This document shows positions 10,424 to 19,796 of a DNA stretch of 64,000 nt, piece after piece; the first letter of the stretch is position 1, and each line of letters begins with the position of its first letter. This stretch comes from Verrucomicrobiota bacterium (GTDB taxonomy: Bacteria > Verrucomicrobiota > Kiritimatiellia > CAIQIC01 > JAGNIJ01). The stretch spans positions 310,001-374,000 of the forward strand of contig JAKLGK010000004.1 of the NCBI GenBank assembly GCA_022710725.1. Reading direction: 5' to 3'. A program made the translations under genes and the position numbers. The notes under the pieces were generated by a model. It had not been told where the DNA came from and ran no database searches. It was given only the letters and a program-made list of their open reading frames with translations.

Positions 10424-11991
10424 AGATCGTGACGGCCGAACAGATGCGCGAACTCGACCGCCGGACCATCGAGGAGGCGGAGACCCCGGGCGAGGTTCTG
10501 ATGGAGCGCGCCGGGCAGGGCGTGGCGGACGCCGTGGCGCGGCTCGCGGAGACCGCCGGGTTCCACCACCCGCTCGTGCACCTCATCGCCGGGCGCGGCA
10601 ACAACGGCGGCGACGCCTTTGCGGCGGCGCGCTTTCTGAAGGAGGACGGCTTTGCCGTCCAGGTCTGGATCGCGGGCGCGGCCAACGAGATCCAGGGCGA
10701 CGCCCTCCGGCACTTCAGCCGGATGAAGGACGCGAAGATCACGGCGCGCGAATTGCCGACGCGGGAGGACTGGGAGGAGTCCCTGGCCTACCCGGCGGCG
10801 GGCGACCTTCTCGTGGACGGCGTCCTCGGCACGGGCGGTTCGGGTCCGGCCCGGGGCCCGGCCGCCGGCGCGATCGAGTATATCAACCAGCAGTCCCGCC
10901 AGGCGCTGGTGGTGGCCATCGACCTTCCGTCGGGGCTGAACGCGGACACCGGGGCCGCGGAAGGCGCGGCCGTTCGGGCCGACCTGACGGTGACCATGGG
11001 GCTGCCCAAGCGCGGCCTCCTGGAGCCGGCGGCCCTGGAGTACGTGGGCGCGCTCGAGGTCGTGGACATCGGGATCCCGGCGGAATACATCACCCAGGCG
11101 GCGCTCGCGGAGGATCGCGAGTTCATTCATCCCAACGACCTGCGGCCGCTGCTGCCGCGCCGCCCGCGGGCCACGCACAAGGGCAGCCAGGGCCATGTCC
11201 TGCTGATCGGCGGGGCGCGCGGGTACGCGGGCGCCATCGCCATGGCCGCGCGCGCCGCGCTGCGGTCAGGCGTCGGCCTGGTCACCGTCCTGACCCCGGC
11301 CGGCGTCGCGCCCATCGTGGCCGGCTCGGTCCTGGAGGCCATGGTCCAGGGCGGGCCGGAGACGGATACGGGTTCGTTGAGCGCGGCGTTCTGGGCCGAC
11401 TGGCGGAACCGCATCGACAAGTTCGGCGCGGTGCTGATCGGGCCCGGGCTGACCCGCAACCCCGAGGGCACGGCGATCATGCGGCACCTGATTCGCGAAT
11501 GCCCGCCTCCCCTGGTGATGGACGCGGACGCCTTGAGCCTGCTCGAGGGGCAGCCCCATTTCATCGCGAAATGCCGCCGCACGGCGCTGATCACGCCGCA
11601 TCCCGGCGAACTGGCCCGGCTGATGGCGCAGGACATCGAGACGATCCAGCAGGACCGCCATGCGGCCGCGCGGGCCGCCGCCGAGAGCACCGGCGCAGTG
11701 GTCGTCCTTAAAGGCGCGGGGACGCTTGTCGCCGAGACTGGGAAGCCGGTCCAGATGAACCTGACGGGGAATCCCGGCATGGCGACAGGCGGCACGGGCG
11801 ATGTCCTGGCCGGCCTGGCCGCCGGACTTCTCGCCCAGGGCCTGACGCCGTACGACGCCGCGCGCCTGGCCGTCTACCTGCATGGCCGCGCGGGGGACAC
11901 GGCCGCGCTGCACAAGTCCCAGGCCGGCCTGACCGCGCTCGACGTGCTGGACGAACTGCCCTACGCCTTCCGGGAGATCAGCATCCGCTGA
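10420..11991 (+). CDS. nnrDE: Bifunctional NAD(P)H-hydrate epimerase / ADP-dependent dehydratase
   Basis: 523 residues, a fusion of two metabolite-repair enzymes. The N-terminal YjeF_N epimerase domain (about 1-215) has [18 protein letters not shown] and [13 protein letters not shown]. The C-terminal carbohydrate-kinase-like dehydratase (about 235-520) has [42 protein letters not shown] and the nucleotide-binding [15 protein letters not shown]. It repairs hydrated NADH/NADPH. The ATG overlaps the acpS stop, so pdxJ-acpS-nnrDE form one transcription unit with the GGDEF-like gene upstream. Confidence 0.96.
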   Translation: MKIVTAEQMRELDRRTIEEAETPGEVLMERAGQGVADAVARLAETAGFHHPLVHLIAGRGNNGGDAFAAARFLKEDGFAVQVWIAGAANEIQGDALRHFSRMKDAKITARELPTREDWEESLAYPAAGDLLVDGVLGTGGSGPARGPAAGAIEYINQQSRQALVVAIDLPSGLNADTGAAEGAAVRADLTVTMGLPKRGLLEPAALEYVGALEVVDIGIPAEYITQAALAEDREFIHPNDLRPLLPRRPRATHKGSQGHVLLIGGARGYAGAIAMAARAALRSGVGLVTVLTPAGVAPIVAGSVLEAMVQGGPETDTGSLSAAFWADWRNRIDKFGAVLIGPGLTRNPEGTAIMRHLIRECPPPLVMDADALSLLEGQPHFIAKCRRTALITPHPGELARLMAQDIETIQQDRHAAARAAAESTGAVVVLKGAGTLVAETGKPVQMNLTGNPGMATGGTGDVLAGLAAGLLAQGLTPYDAARLAVYLHGRAGDTAALHKSQAGLTALDVLDELPYAFREISIR

Positions 11992-12003
11992 ACCCGGGCG
12001 GGA

Positions 12004-12031
12004 TTGACGAGGCGCGATTTGGCCGGATACT
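12004..12031 (+). promoter_or_regulatory. Putative promoter for panD
   Basis: TTGACG at 12004-12009 and GATACT at 12026-12031 are separated by 16 bases. This puts a start site near 12038, about 20 bases before the panD ATG. It is a reasonable sigma70-like match by eye, not tested. Confidence 0.4.
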
Positions 12032-12059
12032 GGGGCCGACACCCACCGAGGACGCCACG

Positions 12060-12416
12060 ATGCAAAGGACGATGCTGAAGTCAAAGATTCACCGGGCGAC
12101 GCTGACCGGCGCCGACCTCCACTACGAGGGCAGCATCGCGATGGATCGCCGGCTGCTCGAGGCCGCCGACATCCTGCCCGGCGAACAGGTGCACGTCCTG
12201 AACCTGAACAATGGCGCCCGCCTGGTCACCTATGCCATCGCGGCCCCGCGGGGCTCGGGCAGGATGCTGCTCAACGGGCCCGCCGCCCGGCTCGGCCTGG
12301 CCGGGGATCCCGTGACGATCCTGGCCTACGCGAACGTGGAGGACGCCGAGGCGCGCCGACGGAAGCCCCGGATCGTGTTCGTGGACGGGAAGAACCGCAT
12401 CCGGAAGCCCCGCTGA
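12060..12416 (+). CDS. panD: Aspartate 1-decarboxylase PanD
   Basis: 118 residues. This pyruvoyl-dependent enzyme makes beta-alanine for pantothenate and CoA. The proenzyme self-cleaves between Gly24 and Ser25, seen here in [10 protein letters not shown] at the same position as in E. coli. [36 protein letters not shown] and DPVTILAYA are family blocks. The start at 12060 gives the usual M[12 protein letters not shown] N-terminus. It is convergent with the gspB-like gene, with only eight bases between stops. Confidence 0.96.
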   Translation: MQRTMLKSKIHRATLTGADLHYEGSIAMDRRLLEAADILPGEQVHVLNLNNGARLVTYAIAAPRGSGRMLLNGPAARLGLAGDPVTILAYANVEDAEARRRKPRIVFVDGKNRIRKPR

Positions 12417-12424
12417 CGATCGGC

Positions 12425-13105
12425 TCAAGGCAGGGACTGGCCGAGGCGAAGGTACTTTTTCTCGCCTTGGAATTCGAGCCGGACGCCCTTGGCGTCGACC
12501 TCAACGAGCCGGACTTCGTCGATCCGGTCGCCCACCTCGACGAACGAGCCGTTCAGAAACGCGGAGCCCTTTGATTTCTCGCCGTGCCCGACCATGACGC
12601 CGGTCAGCTTCAGCGTCGGCCAGCGCTTCGCCTTCGCCTCTTCCTTATCCTTCGGCTTCTCGGCCGGCTTTAGCTCGCTCGGCGGCGCCGCGGGGGCGGC
12701 GGCGGGCGCCTTTTCAGCGACGACCGGCGGCGGCGCCTCCATCGCTGGCTCCTTCTCCACCGGGGCCGGCGCGACGGTTTCAATCGGCGGCGGCGGCGGC
12801 TCGAGCGCCGGCGGCGCGGCGGCTTCGGCCGGGGTCTTCGGAGCGGACGGCGCCGGGGCGGCCTCATCCTGACGCGGCACCGCCGGCGCGAGGGGCGCAG
12901 GTTTCGGACCGGATTCCGGCTTCGAGCGGATGAAAAAGGAGGGATTCAAGTACCACAACGCGACCCCCGACGCCGCGAACAGCAGGATCAGGAGAACTAC
13001 CCACAACGCGGGATGGCCCCGGCCCGGGCGCGGCGGCGGGGCCGGAGGAGGCGGCGGCCCGTCTTCCGACGCTTTTCGATGCAAGGCTTCCTGAATCAGG
13101 CTCAC
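12425..13105 (-). CDS. GspB/ExeB-like membrane protein with Pro/Ala-rich linker
   Basis: 226 residues. The N-terminus MSLIQEALHRKASED is typical of GspB-type proteins, followed by a Pro-rich stretch, one transmembrane helix (about 33-52) and a long Pro/Ala/Glu linker through the periplasm. A small C-terminal domain (about 165-226, LTGVMVGHGEKSKGSAFLNGSFVEVGDRI) resembles the T2SS GspB/PilP-like periplasmic domain. It overlaps the upstream ExeA-like ATPase gene by four bases, the classic exeA-exeB pair. ExeAB deliver the secretin through peptidoglycan in type II secretion, but no other T2SS gene is in the window. Confidence 0.78.
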   Translation of the reverse strand: MSLIQEALHRKASEDGPPPPPAPPPRPGRGHPALWVVLLILLFAASGVALWYLNPSFFIRSKPESGPKPAPLAPAVPRQDEAAPAPSAPKTPAEAAAPPALEPPPPPIETVAPAPVEKEPAMEAPPPVVAEKAPAAAPAAPPSELKPAEKPKDKEEAKAKRWPTLKLTGVMVGHGEKSKGSAFLNGSFVEVGDRIDEVRLVEVDAKGVRLEFQGEKKYLRLGQSLP

Positions 13106-13911
13106 GAGGCTTCCTCCAACTCCGACAGGGCCCTTTTCACTTCTCGGTTTCCAATCTGCCGGACCCCGGCAATGTAACCGGCCAGCATCGCCCGGTCACA
13201 GACCGTGTTCGTGATCCGCGGGATGCCGCCGGCATAGCGGTGCACGCGCCGCACGGCATCGGGCTCGAAGCCCGTCCCCTCGCCCCGCCCGGCCACCGCC
13301 AGCCGGTGCTGAATATACAGGCCGGTCTCCTCCTCGGAAAGCGGAAGGAGATGGCACGAGATCATGATGCGCTGCCGCAACTGGCGGAACTCGGGGCGGG
13401 CGAGGCGGGCCTGGAGTTCCGGTTGGCCGGCGAGCACGATCTGCATCAGCTTGTGCTGGTCGGTTTCCAGGTTCGAAAGCAGGCGGACCTGCTCCATCAC
13501 CTCGGGCAGCAGGTCCTGCGCCTCGTCGATGAACAGGGCGATGTTGAAGCCCTGCCGCGTCTGCTCCAGGAGAAATTCGTTGAGCTGCTCGATGTAGGCC
13601 AGGCGATCGCGCCCTTTCGGAACCAGGCCGAAATCGTGGAGGATGGCCCGGAGCAACTGCGTCTCCGTCAGGCAGGGATTGAGGACCAGGGCGGTGCGGA
13701 CCTGCTTCGAGAGCGCGGCCAGGACGGCCCGGCACACGGTGGTCTTGCCCGAGCCGACCTCGCCGGTCAGGGCAATGAAGCCCTTGCGCTGCTCGATGCC
13801 GTAGAGGAGGTGATCGTAGGCCTCGCGATGCCGGGCGGAGAAGTAAAGGAAGCGCGGATCGGGCGTGATGTTGAAGGGCGCCTCTTTCAATCCATAGAAA
13901 TCAAGATACAT
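13102..13911 (-). CDS. ExeA/MshM-like AAA ATPase
   Basis: 269 residues. It begins MYLDFYGLKEAPFNITPDPRF, the hallmark of ExeA-type ATPases. Walker A is TGEVGSGKTT (about 49-58), Walker B IALFIDEAQDLLPEV, and the sensor region QIVLAGQPELQARL. A peptidoglycan-binding domain found in longer ExeA proteins is absent, so this is the short form. It partners with the overlapping GspB-like gene and follows the ABC-permease/TPR genes by nine bases. Likely role: envelope assembly or secretion energised in the cytoplasm. Confidence 0.88.
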   Translation of the reverse strand: MYLDFYGLKEAPFNITPDPRFLYFSARHREAYDHLLYGIEQRKGFIALTGEVGSGKTTVCRAVLAALSKQVRTALVLNPCLTETQLLRAILHDFGLVPKGRDRLAYIEQLNEFLLEQTRQGFNIALFIDEAQDLLPEVMEQVRLLSNLETDQHKLMQIVLAGQPELQARLARPEFRQLRQRIMISCHLLPLSEEETGLYIQHRLAVAGRGEGTGFEPDAVRRVHRYAGGIPRITNTVCDRAMLAGYIAGVRQIGNREVKRALSELEEAS

Positions 13912-13920
13912 GGCGCCGCG

Positions 13921-14766
13921 CTACTCGTGGGGTTCCTGCTCCTGCTCATGTTCGTGCTCCTGCTCTTCCCGGTCGCAAGCATGCTCGACCGGAAAGAGCC
14001 GGTCCAGGGCATCGCGCGGGAGGGCCGTGTCCGCCGAGCCGGACCGGAGCAGCGCGAGATGATGCCGGACGCCCTCGTTCGCCGGCATGAGTTGGAGGGC
14101 CTCCTCGAAATCCCGGATAGCGGGCGCCCGGGCGCCCCGCAGTTCGCCGAGGATCGCGCGGAAGCTCAAGAGCCGGGCCCGCTCCAGCTTCGACTCCTCG
14201 TCGCCCGCCGGCAGCGGGTTCGGCCATGCGCGGAGCGCGGCGTCGGTCAGGCGCGCCGCCTCGCCGTCCCGGCGCTGCCGGAAGGCAAGGCGGCCGCGCT
14301 CGCCGAGGAGCCGGAAATCGCGGGGATGAAGCCGCTGGGCCTCGCGCAGCACCTGCTCCGCCGCGTCGAGCCGGTCGAGCCGCGTGAGCCAGTAGGCCAT
14401 GGTGAGGAAGGCCTCCACGTTACCCGGGTCGGCGGCGGTGGCCATCCGGAGCCAGGGCAGGATCTCGCTGACGCTGTAGCCCTCGGTATGGATGTGGCCG
14501 GAGGGGCGGACGGCGGCGCTCCATCGCTGGAACAGGCTGTTGATGAATACCACGTCATGCTTGTGGCCGACGCCCCGGTGAAAGTAGTCGTCCGCCCCCA
14601 CGTAGAAGCTCTGGCCGAACGCCACGCGGCTGACGCCGAGCGCGCGGTCGAGCGCCGAGTCTCCCGCCCCGGGATCGGCGGCGCGGCGCGGCGCCAGGCG
14701 GCAGGCCAGGCTGAAGGCCAGGATCCAAAGCAGGACCAGCACCAGGACGAGGCGCCGGGGTCTCAT
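13921..14766 (-). CDS. TPR-repeat membrane-anchored protein
   Basis: 281 residues from the ATG at 14766, which overlaps the permease stop by four bases; the frame is open much further upstream, but that part is antisense-like. The N-terminus MRPRRLVLVLVLLWILAFSLAC is a signal anchor or a possible lipoprotein signal with a weak lipobox. TPR-type repeats follow (NVEAFLTMAYWLTRLDRLDAAEQVLREAQRLHP). The tail is a repetitive Glu/His/Gln run (EEQEHEHEQEQEPHE) that might bind metal. Genes up- and downstream place it with an ABC exporter and the ExeAB-like pair. Confidence 0.8.
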   Translation of the reverse strand: MRPRRLVLVLVLLWILAFSLACRLAPRRAADPGAGDSALDRALGVSRVAFGQSFYVGADDYFHRGVGHKHDVVFINSLFQRWSAAVRPSGHIHTEGYSVSEILPWLRMATAADPGNVEAFLTMAYWLTRLDRLDAAEQVLREAQRLHPRDFRLLGERGRLAFRQRRDGEAARLTDAALRAWPNPLPAGDEESKLERARLLSFRAILGELRGARAPAIRDFEEALQLMPANEGVRHHLALLRSGSADTALPRDALDRLFPVEHACDREEQEHEHEQEQEPHE

Positions 14767-15551
14767 TCGGGCGCCCCCCGGCGGAACCGTTTCGTCCGGT
14801 AGGCCAGCCAGGCCAGCAGGAGGAAGAGGCCCGTCCACACCGCGCCGTAGACCGCGATCCCGACGACATCGGCCCAGGGCGCGGGCCCCCAGTCGTGGAT
14901 CAGCCGCTGCCGGAGATCGAACAGGTCCAGGTGCGGCAGCGCGTAGTAGAGCGCCAGCAGCACGTTGCCGGAGGGCCCGGGCTCGTGGACCAGCAGCTCC
15001 GGCACGGCGGGCGCGACGAAAAAGGCGGCGCCGCACAGGACATAGGTCATGGAGGCCGCCGCGCCGTAGGTCATACGCGCCGACAGCGCCAGGGCGACGG
15101 CGCTGACCAGGGCCAGCGCCATCCCGTGCAGGAGGAACGCCTGGCCCAGGCACGGTCCGTTGACCGCGCCGCCGCGCAGCGCCGTCAGCGCGACAATGAC
15201 CGCGTAGAAGGCCAGCGTGGCGAAAACGGAGGCCGTGGCGCTGCCCAGCCACTTGCCCAGCAGCAGTTCGGCCCGCGTCAGCGGCTTGGCCAGCAGGGGG
15301 AAGATGGTTCCGCGCGACTCCTCCCGCGGAAGCTGCCGCGCGGTCAGGCTGACGACGAGGACCAGCGAAAACAGCCAGGCCATCAGCAGGCCGACGTCCA
15401 AAATATAACGGACCACCGCGCCCAGCCCGAACAGGTTGAGGGACATCAGGACGAACAGCAGGGTCAGCAGCAGGATCGCCATCACGTAGAGATCCTTGCG
15501 GCGCAGCAGGTCCAGCCAGACCACGCGGGCCATGACGAGGATGCGCTTCAT
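14763..15551 (-). CDS. ABC-2 type transporter permease
   Basis: 262 residues with about six hydrophobic segments. It starts MKRILVMARVVWLDLLRRKDLY, the usual cytoplasmic lead-in of ABC-2 exporters. The motif LTARQLPREESRGTIFPLLAKPLTRAELLLGKW is typical of the NosY/DUF3526-like ABC-2 class. It pairs with the ATPase encoded immediately upstream (four-base overlap). The substrate is unknown; this class is often used in cytochrome/copper-centre maturation, gliding or polysaccharide export. Confidence 0.88.
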   Translation of the reverse strand: MKRILVMARVVWLDLLRRKDLYVMAILLLTLLFVLMSLNLFGLGAVVRYILDVGLLMAWLFSLVLVVSLTARQLPREESRGTIFPLLAKPLTRAELLLGKWLGSATASVFATLAFYAVIVALTALRGGAVNGPCLGQAFLLHGMALALVSAVALALSARMTYGAAASMTYVLCGAAFFVAPAVPELLVHEPGPSGNVLLALYYALPHLDLFDLRQRLIHDWGPAPWADVVGIAVYGAVWTGLFLLLAWLAYRTKRFRRGAPE

Positions 15552-16288
15552 GCCGATCCGGCCCCCTGCACCACGCGCAGGAAATAGGCTTCCAGCCGTT
15601 CGCCGGCGCGGACCAATTCGTCCACGCGCCCCTCCGCCACCAGGCGGCCCCGGGCCAGGATGGCCACCCGGTCGCAGACCAACTCCACCTCCGACAGCTC
15701 GTGGGAGGAAAAGAACACCGTCTTCCCCTGCTCGCGCAGCCGGGCGATCAGCCCGCGCATCTCCAGGCGGCCGATCGGGTCCAGGCCCCCCGTCGGCTCG
15801 TCCAGGATCACCAGGTCGGGATCGTTGATCAGCGCCTGGGCCAGGCCGATCCGCTGCATCATGCCGCGGGAATACGCGCCGATCCGCCGCCGCGCCGAGG
15901 CCCCGTCCAGCCCCACCTGCTCCAGCAGGGCGTCCAGCCGGCGGCGCAACTCCGGGCCGCGCAGGCCGAACAGTCCGCCGGCCATCGCGAGCAACTCGCG
16001 GCCGGTCAGGAAGGGGTACAACTGGGGGTGCTCGGGCAGGTACCCGATGCGGCGGCGGGCGATGGACCTACCGACGTCCTCGCCGAACAGGAACGCCGAA
16101 CCCGCGGAGGGCTGGATGAACCCGAGGAGCACGTGCAGGGCGGTTGTCTTGCCCGCGCCGTTGGGGCCGAGAAAGCCCACGACGGTCCCCTGCTCCACCG
16201 ACAGGTTCAGCCCGCCCAGCGCCTCGACGCGCTCGCCCTTGTCGCGATACTCGACGCGCAGATCCCTTATTTCGATGGCCGCGGCCAT
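15548..16288 (-). CDS. ABC transporter ATP-binding protein (ABC-2 exporter)
   Basis: 246 residues from the ATG at 16288 (MAAAIEIRDLRVEY), the normal family start; the frame continues upstream without homology. Walker A GPNGAGKTT (41-49), signature YSRGMMQRIGLAQALI, Walker B LVILDEPTGGLDPIGR, H-loop VFFSSHELSEVELVCDR. SRGM in place of the usual LSGGM is common in ABC-2 ATPases. It is the first gene of a five-gene minus-strand operon. hisF is divergent; the region between carries an 18-base inverted repeat. Confidence 0.93.
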   Translation of the reverse strand: MAAAIEIRDLRVEYRDKGERVEALGGLNLSVEQGTVVGFLGPNGAGKTTALHVLLGFIQPSAGSAFLFGEDVGRSIARRRIGYLPEHPQLYPFLTGRELLAMAGGLFGLRGPELRRRLDALLEQVGLDGASARRRIGAYSRGMMQRIGLAQALINDPDLVILDEPTGGLDPIGRLEMRGLIARLREQGKTVFFSSHELSEVELVCDRVAILARGRLVAEGRVDELVRAGERLEAYFLRVVQGAGSA

Positions 16289-16320
16289 ATGACGCCGCTT
16301 CACTATGGCCCAAAACGCGC

Positions 16321-16338
16321 GGCGGAACAAGTTCCGCC
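16321..16338. repeat. 18-base near-palindrome between ABC operon and hisF
   Basis: GGCGGAAC-AA-GTTCCGCC: two 8-base arms that pair perfectly around two bases. It sits about 33 bases upstream of the ABC ATPase start and could be an operator for that operon or a hairpin in its leader. No cognate regulator is identifiable. Confidence 0.45.
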
Positions 16339-16390
16339 CGACCCGCGGCCGCCAATAAATCCAGTTGACGTCGCGCCTTTCCCAGTCCAC

Positions 16391-16408
16391 GTTTTCCAGA
16401 CTTGGAAC
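16391..16408. promoter_or_regulatory. Single degenerate TTCCA/TGGAA palindrome upstream of hisF
   Basis: GTTTTCCAGACTTGGAAC contains TTCCA-GACT-TGGAA with partly matching flanks. It ends 14 bases before the hisF ATG. It resembles the TTCCAA-N3-TTGGAA palindromes at 31.5, 40.9 and 49.2 kb, but has a two-base centre and one arm mismatch, and is single. Confidence 0.5.
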
Positions 16409-16421
16409 GTCGGGTTCAATC

Positions 16422-17183
16422 ATGCCGGCCAAACGGATCATACCGTGCCTGGACATCAACGCCGGGCGCGTGGTCAAGGGCGTGCGCTTCGTGGTGCTCC
16501 GCGACGCGGGCGACCCGGTGCAGGTCGCGCGCGCCTACGAGGCGCAGGGCGCGGACGAGCTGACCTTTCTCGACATCACCGCCTCGCACGAGGCGCGGGA
16601 CACGATCGTCGAGGTCGTCCGCGCCGTCGCGCAGCAGGTCTTCATGCCGCTGACGGTCGGCGGCGGGGTGCGCACCGCCGCGGACATCCGCCGCATGCTC
16701 CAGGCCGGCGCGGACAAGGTCTCGCTGAACACGGCGGCGCTGCTGAACCCGGGGATCATCGACGAGACGGCGAAATCGTTCGGCAGCCAGTGCATCGTCC
16801 TCGCCATCGACGCGCGGAGGCGGACCGACGGCCCGGGCTGGACGGTCTTCACGCACGGCGGCCGCAAGCCGACGGAGCGCGAGGCGGTCGAGTGGGCGCG
16901 CGAGGGCGTCGGCCGCGGCGCCGGGGAGATCCTGCTGACCAGCATGGACCGCGACGGCACGCAGGACGGCTACGACCTGGACCTGACGCGGGCGGTGGCG
17001 GAGGCCGTCCCGGTGCCCGTGATCGCCTCCGGCGGCGTGGGCGCGCTGGATCATTTCTACGACGGGATCGTGCGGGGCAAGGCCGACGCGGTGCTCGCGG
17101 CCTCGGTCTTCCATTTCGGGACGTTCACCATCCCGCAGGTGAAGGAGCACTTGAAGAACAAGGGCGTGGAGGTGCGGCTGTGA
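16422..17183 (+). CDS. hisF: Imidazole glycerol phosphate synthase subunit HisF
   Basis: 253 residues. The cyclase subunit of IGP synthase converts PRFAR plus ammonia to IGP and AICAR in histidine synthesis. Catalytic Asp11 is in [15 protein letters not shown]; the second Asp is in [14 protein letters not shown]. Further family blocks are [14 protein letters not shown] and [13 protein letters not shown]. The ATG at 16422 is the normal start ([11 protein letters not shown]); an upstream in-frame ATG at 16365 would add unrelated residues and read through the palindrome. hisI overlaps by four bases. The HisH partner is not in the window. Confidence 0.97.
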   Translation: MPAKRIIPCLDINAGRVVKGVRFVVLRDAGDPVQVARAYEAQGADELTFLDITASHEARDTIVEVVRAVAQQVFMPLTVGGGVRTAADIRRMLQAGADKVSLNTAALLNPGIIDETAKSFGSQCIVLAIDARRRTDGPGWTVFTHGGRKPTEREAVEWAREGVGRGAGEILLTSMDRDGTQDGYDLDLTRAVAEAVPVPVIASGGVGALDHFYDGIVRGKADAVLAASVFHFGTFTIPQVKEHLKNKGVEVRL

Positions 17184-17590
17184 ACGAGAAAGAAGAGGGG
17201 CTGGAGCTGCGGCTGGATTTCAACAAGCTGACGCAGGCGACGGCGGCCAACCCGGGAATCATCCCGGTGGCCGTGCAGCACGCGGACACGAACGAGATGA
17301 TCCTCGTGGCCTACACCAACGAGCAGGCCTTCCGGAAGGCGGTGACCGACCGGTCGCTGGTCCTGTGGAGCACCTCGCGCAAGGAGTTGTGGGAAAAGGG
17401 CAAGACGTCGGGCGAGACGTTCGACCTGATCGAGGTCCGGGTCAACTGCGAGCAGAACTCGCTGCTCTACCGCGTCCGCCCGCGCCGCGGCGGCATCTGC
17501 CACACGAAAAACAGGAGCGGGCAGCCGCGGAACTGCTACTATCGGCGGCTGAACATGGAGACGGGGAAGCTGGAGAACCTGGACCCCTGA
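17180..17590 (+). CDS. hisI: Phosphoribosyl-AMP cyclohydrolase HisI
   Basis: 136 residues from a GTG within the hisF stop. It opens the purine ring of PR-AMP in the third step of histidine synthesis. Zn-binding motif region: [47 protein letters not shown] is the family signature. It lacks the HisE (PRA-PH) domain, so that enzyme must be encoded elsewhere. It is followed by trpE after 47 bases that include a repeat element. Confidence 0.95.
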   Translation: MNEKEEGLELRLDFNKLTQATAANPGIIPVAVQHADTNEMILVAYTNEQAFRKAVTDRSLVLWSTSRKELWEKGKTSGETFDLIEVRVNCEQNSLLYRVRPRRGGICHTKNRSGQPRNCYYRRLNMETGKLENLDP

Positions 17591-17598
17591 AAAAGAAA

Positions 17599-17627
17599 CC
17601 GCGGATCACGCGGATGTACGCGGATGA
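17599..17627. repeat. CGCGGAT triplicate repeat (common intergenic repeat type)
   Basis: Three copies of CGCGGAT start at 17600, 17609 and 17619, about one helical turn apart, between hisI and trpE. The sequence reads as the widespread intergenic repeat type in which 'CGCGGAT' units alternate with short variable triplets. Read in the trpE frame it encodes a meaningless lead ([10 protein letters not shown]), which argues for a trpE start downstream of it. Confidence 0.6.
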
Positions 17628-17637
17628 GGAATCGAAT

Positions 17638-19167
17638 GTGAGCTGTTTTCCGGACAGGAAGGCGTTCCTGGAGAAGGCAAAGCAGGGCAACCTGGTGCCG
17701 GTCTGGCGCGAGCTGCTGGCCGACCAGGATTCGCCGGTCTCGGCGTACGAGAAAGTGCGCGACCACCTGCGCCGGCAGGGCCACGCGACGCACACGTTCC
17801 TGCTGGAAAGCGTGGAGGGCGGCGAGAACGTCGGCCGCTACTCGTTCATCGGCGGAACGCCGCGCGCGATCCTCCGGGCCTACGGCCGGCGCGTGACGCT
17901 GCAGGAGCCCGGCGGCGCCGAGGAGACGCTGGAAGCCGACGCCGATCCCCTCGACGCGCTCCGCCGTTACATGACGCCCTTCCGCCCGGTCGCGGACCCC
18001 GCCCTGCCCCGCTTCATCGGCGGCGCCGTCGGGTTCCTCGGCTACGACTGCGTCTCGGTCTTCGAGAAGCGCGTCCCCACCCGGACCGACCGGGCCCTCC
18101 GCGCGCCGGACATGGTCTTCCTGGTCACGGAGGCCCTCATCATCTTCGACCGCGTGCGCCACACGATCCGGCTGATCGCCAACGCCTGGATCGGGGACGA
18201 CGCGGCGGAGGCGTACGACCGGGCCGTCGCCACGATCGACGAGCTGACGGGGGCCCTGCGCGCCGCGCGCCCGAGCAGCCTGATCGACCGGCACGCGCCG
18301 GCCGCGGAGATCGAGCCGCGGTCGAACATGACGCGGGGCGGGTTCGCGGACGCCGTGCGCCGCGCCCAGGAGTACATCCGGGCGGGCGACATCATCCAGG
18401 TCGTGCTCTCCCAGCGGTTCGAGACCGACTTCCAGGGCGATTCGCTCGACGTCTACCGGGCGTTGCGCGCGATCAATCCCTCGCCGTACATGTTCTGCCT
18501 GGACCTCGGCGACAGCGCGATGGTGGGCTCCTCGCCGGAGGTCCACGTGCGCTGCGAGGACGGGCGCGCCGAGGTGCGGCCGATCGCGGGCACGCGGCCG
18601 CGCTCGGCGGACCCGGCCGAGGACGCGCGGCTCGCCGCCGAGCTGCTCGCCGACCCCAAGGAGCGGGCGGAGCACATCATGCTGGTGGACCTCGCCCGCA
18701 ACGACCTCGGGCGCGTCTGCCGGTACGGTTCGGTGCACGTGCCGGAGCTGATGGTGATCGAGCGATACAGCCATGTCATGCATATTGTCTCCGACGTGGC
18801 GGGCGAGCTGGCGCCGGGGATGGACCCGTTCCAGCTCATGCGGGCGACCTTCCCGGCCGGGACGGTCAGCGGCGCCCCGAAGATCCGCGCGATGGAAATC
18901 ATCGCCGAGCTGGAGCAGGCCCGGCGCGGGCCCTACGCCGGCGCGGTGGGCTACTTCAGCTTCGGCGGCAACCTCGACAGCTGCATCACGATACGCACGA
19001 TCATCCTCGACCTGGGCAAGGCCTACGTGCAGGCCGGCGCGGGCATCGTCGCGGATTCCGACCCGGACCGCGAGTACGAGGAGACCCGGAACAAGGCGCG
19101 CGGCATGTTCAAGGCGCTGGCGCTGGCCCGGCAGTTCGCGGCCGCGCGGGAGGGCGGCGCGCCATGA
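17638..19167 (+). CDS. trpE: Anthranilate synthase component I TrpE
   Basis: 509 residues from the GTG at 17638, with GAGGA seven bases upstream; an in-frame ATG at 17614 lies in the CGCGGAT repeat and is less likely. It makes anthranilate from chorismate and glutamine-derived ammonia, the first step of tryptophan synthesis. Feedback-site region: [19 protein letters not shown] (the LLES motif binds Trp in TrpE). Catalytic blocks: [63 protein letters not shown] and [18 protein letters not shown]. PabB is an alternative, but LLES and the length favour TrpE. Confidence 0.94.
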   Translation: MSCFPDRKAFLEKAKQGNLVPVWRELLADQDSPVSAYEKVRDHLRRQGHATHTFLLESVEGGENVGRYSFIGGTPRAILRAYGRRVTLQEPGGAEETLEADADPLDALRRYMTPFRPVADPALPRFIGGAVGFLGYDCVSVFEKRVPTRTDRALRAPDMVFLVTEALIIFDRVRHTIRLIANAWIGDDAAEAYDRAVATIDELTGALRAARPSSLIDRHAPAAEIEPRSNMTRGGFADAVRRAQEYIRAGDIIQVVLSQRFETDFQGDSLDVYRALRAINPSPYMFCLDLGDSAMVGSSPEVHVRCEDGRAEVRPIAGTRPRSADPAEDARLAAELLADPKERAEHIMLVDLARNDLGRVCRYGSVHVPELMVIERYSHVMHIVSDVAGELAPGMDPFQLMRATFPAGTVSGAPKIRAMEIIAELEQARRGPYAGAVGYFSFGGNLDSCITIRTIILDLGKAYVQAGAGIVADSDPDREYEETRNKARGMFKALALARQFAAAREGGAP

Positions 19168-19739
19168 TCCTGGTGATCGATAACTACGATTCCTTCACCT
19201 ACAACCTCGTCCAGTACCTGGGCGAGCTCGGGGCCGACGTGCGCGTGGTGCGCAACGACGCCGCGACGGTCGACGAGGTCGCGGCGATGGGGGCCGAGCG
19301 CATCGTGATCAGCCCGGGCCCCTGCACGCCGAAGGAGGCGGGCATCTCGTGCGCGGTGATCGAGCGGCTGGGCGGCAAGGCGCCGCTGCTCGGCGTCTGC
19401 CTCGGGCACCAGTGCATCGGCCACGTGTACGGCGGGCGCGTAGTGCGGGCCGGCCGGCTGATGCACGGCAAGACCTCGCCGATCCGCCACCGCGGACAGG
19501 GCGTGCTCGCCGGGATGCCCGAGCCCTTCGAGGCCATCCGCTACCACTCGCTGCTGGTCGAGCGCGCCAGCCTCCCGGCCGACCTGGAGATCACGGCCGA
19601 GACGGACGAGGGGGAGATCATGGGCCTCCAGCACCGGCGTCTGCCGGTGTTCGGCGTGCAGTTCCACCCGGAATCGATCCTGACGCAGAACGGCATGCAG
19701 ATCCTGCGGAATTTCCTGGCCGTCCCGGCCGGCTTGTAA
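19164..19739 (+). CDS. trpG: Anthranilate/aminodeoxychorismate synthase glutamine amidotransferase
   Basis: 191 residues; the ATG overlaps the trpE stop by four bases. Class I glutamine amidotransferase with nucleophile Cys79 in [13 protein letters not shown] and the His-Glu pair in [31 protein letters not shown] is the classic TrpG/PabA start. It supplies ammonia to TrpE and may be shared with folate synthesis as an amphibolic PabA. Confidence 0.96.
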   Translation: MILVIDNYDSFTYNLVQYLGELGADVRVVRNDAATVDEVAAMGAERIVISPGPCTPKEAGISCAVIERLGGKAPLLGVCLGHQCIGHVYGGRVVRAGRLMHGKTSPIRHRGQGVLAGMPEPFEAIRYHSLLVERASLPADLEITAETDEGEIMGLQHRRLPVFGVQFHPESILTQNGMQILRNFLAVPAGL

Positions 19740-19762
19740 GGGCGGGGAAAACCGCGTACAGT
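19734..19762 (+). promoter_or_regulatory. Putative promoter for the TPR-larBC genes
   Basis: TTGTAA (19734-19739, including the trpG stop) and TACAGT (19757-19762) are 17 bases apart, upstream of the TPR protein ATG at 19797. This suggests a transcript separate from trpEG. A visual match only. Confidence 0.4.
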
Positions 19763-19796
19763 GACGGGTGACGCAAGCCGACGGAGCAGGGCGACC

